From: JAJDOD01 sp050299835
GTDB taxonomy: Bacteria > Pseudomonadota > Alphaproteobacteria > Rhodobacterales > Rhodobacteraceae
Reading direction: 5' to 3'
NCBI GenBank assembly: GCA_050299835.1
Contig: JBNKWP010000017.1
Coordinates: 8,480-72,479 of the forward strand
DNA length: 64,000 bases
The notes beneath the pieces were generated by a model that searched no databases, was not told where the DNA came from, and saw nothing but the letters and a program-made list of their open reading frames with translations. A program made the translations under genes and the position numbers. Below are positions 60,383 through 64,000 of the stretch, one piece after another; position 1 is the stretch's first letter; the number at the start of each line of letters is the position of its first letter.

Positions 60383-60609
60383 ACAATGGGCTGGACCGCG
60401 ACCTTGAAGCGGGGCTCGCCGCCAAAGACCCCGCGCGGATCGCTGCTGTCTATGCCCGAGCTGCCGACATGCTAGAGACGAAGGGCGAAATTGAGGGGGC
60501 CTGTTTCCTGATGACCCAGGCCTGGATTTTTGCATTGGAGGCGGGCGATCCGCTGGCCGATGATTTACGCGCGCGGCTGGTCGCGCATGGGCGGGAGAGT
60601 GAACGATGA
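60379..60609 (+). CDS. Small helical protein coupled between oxygenase and demethylase genes, 76 aa
   Basis: The ATG overlaps the stop of the Rieske gene and the stop overlaps the ATG of the FAD/GcvT gene, both by ATGA. The protein is all-helical in appearance (DRDLEAGLAAKDPARIAAVY, ADMLETKGEIEGACFLMTQA) with TPR-like spacing. I do not recognise a family. The double coupling suggests stoichiometric synthesis with both enzymes. Confidence 0.7.
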   Translation: MNNGLDRDLEAGLAAKDPARIAAVYARAADMLETKGEIEGACFLMTQAWIFALEAGDPLADDLRARLVAHGRESER

Positions 60610-63020
60610 AGGACCACTACAGGGTCGTGGTGATCGGGGGTGGGGTCGTCGGGTGCTCGGTGCTCTATCACCTGACCAAGCTGGGCTGGTCCGATGTGGT
60701 CCTGATTGAGCGGTCCGAATTGACCAGCGGATCGACCTGGCACGCGGCGGGTGGGTTTCACACTCTGAACGGCGACACCAACATGGCCGCGCTTCAGGGT
60801 TACACCATCGGGCTCTACAAGGAACTGGAAGAAATCACCGGCATGTCCTGCGGCCTTCACCATGTGGGCGGGATCACCCTTGCCGACACGCCGGAACGCT
60901 TCGACATGCTGAAGGCAGAGCGCGCCAAGCACCGCTACATGGGGCTGGATACGCAGATCCTTTCTCCGTCTGAAATCGCCGCGAAGGCCGAACTCGTGAA
61001 CACCGACGGGATACTCGGGGGACTCTACGATCCGCTCGATGGACACCTGGACCCTTCGGGCACGACCCATGCCTATGCCAAGGCGGCGCGACTTGGAGGT
61101 GCGGAGATTGTCACCCACAACCGTGTGCTGGAGACCAATCCCCATGCCGAAGGCTGGGAGATCGTGACCGAGAACGGCACGATCATCGCCGAGCATGTGG
61201 TGAATGCGGGTGGCCTCTGGGCGCGGGAGGTTGCGGCACTCGCAGGCCTCTACCTGCCGCTTCTGCCGATGGCGCACCAGTATCTGGTGACCGAGGACAT
61301 TCCGGAGATCGCAAATCGAGACACCGAGTTTCCGCATGTGATCGACCCAGGCGGAGAAAGCTATCTGCGCCAGGAGGGCAAGGGGCTGTGCATCGGTTTC
61401 TATGAACAGCCCTGCGAGCCGTGGTCCGTCGATGGCACGCCCTGGGATTTCGGCCACGAATTGCTGAACGACCATTTCGAGAAGATCGAGGACAGCGTGT
61501 CTTTTGCCTATCGCCGGTTCCCGGTGCTTGAACGTTCGGGCGTGAAGCGGGTGATCCACGGTCCCTTCACCTTCGCGCCGGACGGCAACCCTCTGGTCGG
61601 ACCTGTTCCGGGATTGAGGAACTATTGGTCCGCCTGCGCGGTGATGGCCGGGTTCAGCCAGGGCGGTGGCGTTGGGCTGGCGCTGGCGCAATGGATGACC
61701 CTTGGCGAATGTGAACGCGATCCACGCGCGATGGATGTCGCGCGGTTCGGGCGCTGGACGACGCCGGGCTACACGGTGCCGAAGGTTATCGAAAACTATC
61801 AGAACCGCTTCTCGGTATCCTATCCGAACGAGGAACTGCCCGCCGCGCGCCCCTTCCGGACGACGCCCATGTATGACATCTGGGACAGCATGAGCGCGGT
61901 CTTTGGGCAGAGCTATGGTCTTGAAATCGTGAATTATTTCGCACTCGATGGTGAGCCCCGGTATGAAACGCCGAGCTTTCGCCGCTCGAATGCCTGGGAG
62001 GCCGTTCGCGCCGAAGTTCGTGCCGTGCGGGAGAGCGTCGGGATCAACGAGATCCACAATTTCAGCAAGTTCCGCGTCACCGGAACAGACGCGCGGGCCT
62101 GGCTCGACCGGATCATGGCCGGGCGCATCCCGGCCCCGGGAAAACTCAGCCTGACCCCGATGCTGGCGCCCTCCGGCCGATTGGTCGGGGATTTCACCGT
62201 TGCCTGCCTGTCAGAGGCCGAGTTTCGGTTGAATGCCAGTTACGGCAGCCAGGATTTCCATCTGCGTTGGTTCCAAGATCATCTTGAGGGCGATGTGCGG
62301 GTGGAAAATATGTCCGATGCGATCACCGGTTTCCAGATTGCTGGCCCGCATGCGCGGGACGTGTTGGCCAAGGTTGCACGCGCCGACGTTTCGAACGATG
62401 CGCTTGCCTTCCTCGGGGTGCGGCGGATGACCGTCGGGATGGCCGATTGCGTCGTCCAACGGGTCAGCTACACCGGCGATCTGGGGTTTGAGATCTATTG
62501 CAACCCGACGTCTCAACGTCACCTGTGGCACGTGCTTTGGGAGGCCGGACAGGAGTTCGGTATGCGTCCATTTGGAATGCGGGCGATGATGTCACTTCGG
62601 CTCGACCGCTTCTTCGGGTCCTGGCATCGTGAGGTCAGCCAGGATTACACGGCGGCAGAGACGGGATTGGACCGGTTCATCGCATTTCGAAAGACCTCCG
62701 ATTTCATCGGACGTGCGGCAGCGGTGGCGGAACGGGAGAGCGGCCCGAAGCGCCGACTTTGCGTCTTCGAAATCGAAGCGGATGACGCCGACGTCGTGGC
62801 CTGGGAACCGGTCTGGATCGGCGGCGATGTCGTCGGCTACTGCACGTCGGGCGGCTATTCGCATTGGACGGATACGTCCATGGCAATGGCTCTGATTTCC
62901 GCCGAACGGGTGCAGGGCGCCGGCCGGGCTGAGATCGAAATTCTCGGTGTGCGGCATAAGGCGAAACTCATGGACACCCCCGTTTTCGATCCTCACGGCC
63001 ACCGGATGCGGGGTGGATAA
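60606..63020 (+). CDS. FAD-dependent oxidoreductase/GcvT-type demethylase (dimethylglycine dehydrogenase-like), 804 aa
   Basis: The N-terminal DAO-type domain binds FAD (VVVIGGGVVGCSVLYHLTKL; SELTSGSTWHAAGGFH holds the likely covalent-FAD histidine). An FAO_M-like segment follows near residues 375-430. The C-terminal half is a folate-binding GcvT domain (FSKFRVTGTDARAWLDRIMA, GRLVGDFTVACLSE and the VSYTGDLGFEIYCNP stretch). Such enzymes oxidise N-methyl groups of dimethylglycine, sarcosine or related amines and pass the carbon to tetrahydrofolate. Its ATG overlaps the small coupled gene, and the Rieske oxygenase is upstream, so a betaine-like substrate is likely. The precise amine is not readable. 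Confidence 0.9.
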   Translation: MKDHYRVVVIGGGVVGCSVLYHLTKLGWSDVVLIERSELTSGSTWHAAGGFHTLNGDTNMAALQGYTIGLYKELEEITGMSCGLHHVGGITLADTPERFDMLKAERAKHRYMGLDTQILSPSEIAAKAELVNTDGILGGLYDPLDGHLDPSGTTHAYAKAARLGGAEIVTHNRVLETNPHAEGWEIVTENGTIIAEHVVNAGGLWAREVAALAGLYLPLLPMAHQYLVTEDIPEIANRDTEFPHVIDPGGESYLRQEGKGLCIGFYEQPCEPWSVDGTPWDFGHELLNDHFEKIEDSVSFAYRRFPVLERSGVKRVIHGPFTFAPDGNPLVGPVPGLRNYWSACAVMAGFSQGGGVGLALAQWMTLGECERDPRAMDVARFGRWTTPGYTVPKVIENYQNRFSVSYPNEELPAARPFRTTPMYDIWDSMSAVFGQSYGLEIVNYFALDGEPRYETPSFRRSNAWEAVRAEVRAVRESVGINEIHNFSKFRVTGTDARAWLDRIMAGRIPAPGKLSLTPMLAPSGRLVGDFTVACLSEAEFRLNASYGSQDFHLRWFQDHLEGDVRVENMSDAITGFQIAGPHARDVLAKVARADVSNDALAFLGVRRMTVGMADCVVQRVSYTGDLGFEIYCNPTSQRHLWHVLWEAGQEFGMRPFGMRAMMSLRLDRFFGSWHREVSQDYTAAETGLDRFIAFRKTSDFIGRAAAVAERESGPKRRLCVFEIEADDADVVAWEPVWIGGDVVGYCTSGGYSHWTDTSMAMALISAERVQGAGRAEIEILGVRHKAKLMDTPVFDPHGHRMRGG

Positions 63021-63243
63021 AGGCTGCGAACACAGGGAACATTCCCGGCTCTTTCTTCCATCCGCAGTCTCGGCCAACAGGTATTGCGCCAGTGAACAGG
63101 CATGCTTGTGCTGTCTGTCTGCGGCAAGGAATTGGAGTGGCAGCTCCCGATCTTCGAACCCCGGCTTTGGAAACGCCCCCCCCTGAATTCGAGGTTTGAA
63201 TAACGGCTGCCCAGCAAGGCGGGCCGACGCCGCGAAGAACGCT

Positions 63244-63612
63244 CTAGAACAAGGACAGTTCTCCGGCTTCGATCACGTTATCCGGCTGTTCCACGGTGTC
63301 GATGAGCGCGTCCCGAAGGCTGCGCAGTGTCAGTCCTGACCGCAATTCCTCCCGGGTGATTTGTTCGCCGCGAAGGCTGGAGGCAAGTATCGGCAACATC
63401 CGGGCAAGGTCGCAATGTGTCTGTGTCAGCAGGTCGATGTGCTGAAGCTGGAACATGTTCGGATTGTTGCTCGTTTCACGTGTCAGGGTCGAAAGCGCGC
63501 CCTGCAGGGCAAGGTCACTTTCCCTGAACGTTGCCATCAGTCCTGCAAGGCATGTCAGGACATCGGCAACATCACCGGAGCCGATCTCGTCTGGATCTGG
63601 TGCACTCACCAT
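63244..63612 (-). CDS. Small helical protein downstream of a CheY-like gene, 122 aa
   Basis: An all-helical protein without a family I recognise. Charged amphipathic stretches (LMATFRESDLALQGALSTLT, HCDLARMLPILASSLRG) and an acidic C-terminus (DNVIEAGELSLF) suggest a soluble partner protein. Its ATG lies three bases after the stop of the receiver gene, so the two are co-transcribed. A role as a phosphatase or adaptor for the receiver is possible by position only. Confidence 0.6.
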   Translation of the reverse strand: MVSAPDPDEIGSGDVADVLTCLAGLMATFRESDLALQGALSTLTRETSNNPNMFQLQHIDLLTQTHCDLARMLPILASSLRGEQITREELRSGLTLRSLRDALIDTVEQPDNVIEAGELSLF

Positions 63613-63615
63613 CCG

Positions 63616-63996
63616 TCACAAGTTCCCCACAATGGCTTCAATCGCCGCCTTCAGGTCGGCTGTTTGGAAGGGTTTCGCGAGGAAATTGTTCATTCCCAGC
63701 TGTTTGCCCTTGTTTATCACCGCAGGATCGGCACGACCTGTGATCAGAAGAAAGCCTGTCTTTTGGGTCGCCGGAGCAGATCGCAAATAATGCAACAAGT
63801 GAAGCCCATCCATTTCGGGCATGTTGTAGTCGGATATCACGAGGTGAACGGGGGACTTCTGCAATGCCGCAAGTGCGGACTTGCCGTCGCTCGCGGTTGA
63901 GACATTCGCAATTCCAATGGCGTCGAGCGCCTGAGTAATCAGTCCACGGCTGGTCGACATATCATCGACAACCATTACTCGGAGTTTCTCTCTCAA
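63616..63996 (-). CDS. CheY-like single-domain response regulator, 126 aa (start at window edge)
   Basis: A stand-alone receiver. The acidic pocket is in RVMVVDDMSTSRGLI, the phosphoacceptor Asp in LVISDYNMPEMDG, the Thr in FLLITGRAD and the Lys in NFLAKPFQTADLK. The pattern STSR after the acidic pair is common in chemotaxis CheY proteins. The apparent start is a TTG four bases from the window end, so the true start may lie outside. It is followed by a small helical protein on the same strand. Confidence 0.88.
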   Translation of the reverse strand: MREKLRVMVVDDMSTSRGLITQALDAIGIANVSTASDGKSALAALQKSPVHLVISDYNMPEMDGLHLLHYLRSAPATQKTGFLLITGRADPAVINKGKQLGMNNFLAKPFQTADLKAAIEAIVGNL

Positions 63997-64000
63997 TGAC

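Overview
This 64-kb window reads as high-G+C alphaproteobacterial chromosome, most probably Rhodobacteraceae (Roseobacter group). The reasons are the recognisable gene types (TRAP keto-acid transporter, Hint-domain protein, FliM/FliN-like protein with a degenerate tail, SelD fused to an NDH-2-like flavoprotein, GcvT-type demethylases, AttEFGH-like ABC system), the codon bias, and the dense operons with ATGA stop/start overlaps. All names come from reading motifs; no database search was possible.

Layout: 0-3.7 kb, a sugar-acid operon (UxaA-type dehydratase cut by the window edge, alpha-ketoglutaric semialdehyde dehydrogenase, aldo/keto reductase). 3.8-4.9 kb, a FliM/FliN-like protein with a PDLP-repeat tail. 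5.2-8.2 kb, the ilvB-orf-ilvH operon with a complete attenuator: promoter, 16-codon leader peptide, competing hairpin and intrinsic terminator. 8.3-11.5 kb, an exported phytase-like esterase and a BrkB/YihY membrane protein. 11.4-18.2 kb, a cache-domain histidine kinase and NarL-type regulator divergent from a TRAP 2-oxo-acid transporter. 18.2-20.5 kb, a cobalamin riboswitch, CbiM-like permease, cobF and a His-rich anchored protein. 20.5-26.6 kb, a translationally coupled subtilase and PAP2/haloperoxidase-fold pair with a (QG)16 tract, a divergent winged-helix/TPR regulator, and two PqiA half-proteins. 27-29.4 kb, Hint protein, cheB and cheD. 29.4-33 kb, hemB-galM-hisF-hisE and a membrane protein. 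33-36.5 kb, mfd. 36.6 kb, tRNA-Leu(CAA).

36.67-46.86 kb is an integrated element of about 10.1 kb, bounded by perfect 58-bp direct repeats that duplicate the 3' half of the tRNA-Leu gene. It carries a tyrosine integrase, an excisionase-like HTH protein, a DprA-like plus phosphoribosyltransferase pair, and a compact head-only morphogenesis block (TerL, HNH, HK97 capsid, prohead protease, connector, portal, small zinc-ribbon protein). No tail, lysis or replication genes were recognised. This architecture resembles a capsid-forming phage satellite (cf-PICI-like) carrying a possible conflict module, and it is the best candidate here for something undescribed.

46.9-64 kb returns to host chromosome: selU and the selD fusion (2-selenouridine tRNA modification), an AttEFGH-like ABC export operon, dnaE, a flavin reductase beside a decayed flavin-dependent monooxygenase remnant, a Rieske oxygenase/small protein/FAD-GcvT operon probably demethylating a methylated amine, and a CheY-like receiver with a small partner at the right edge.
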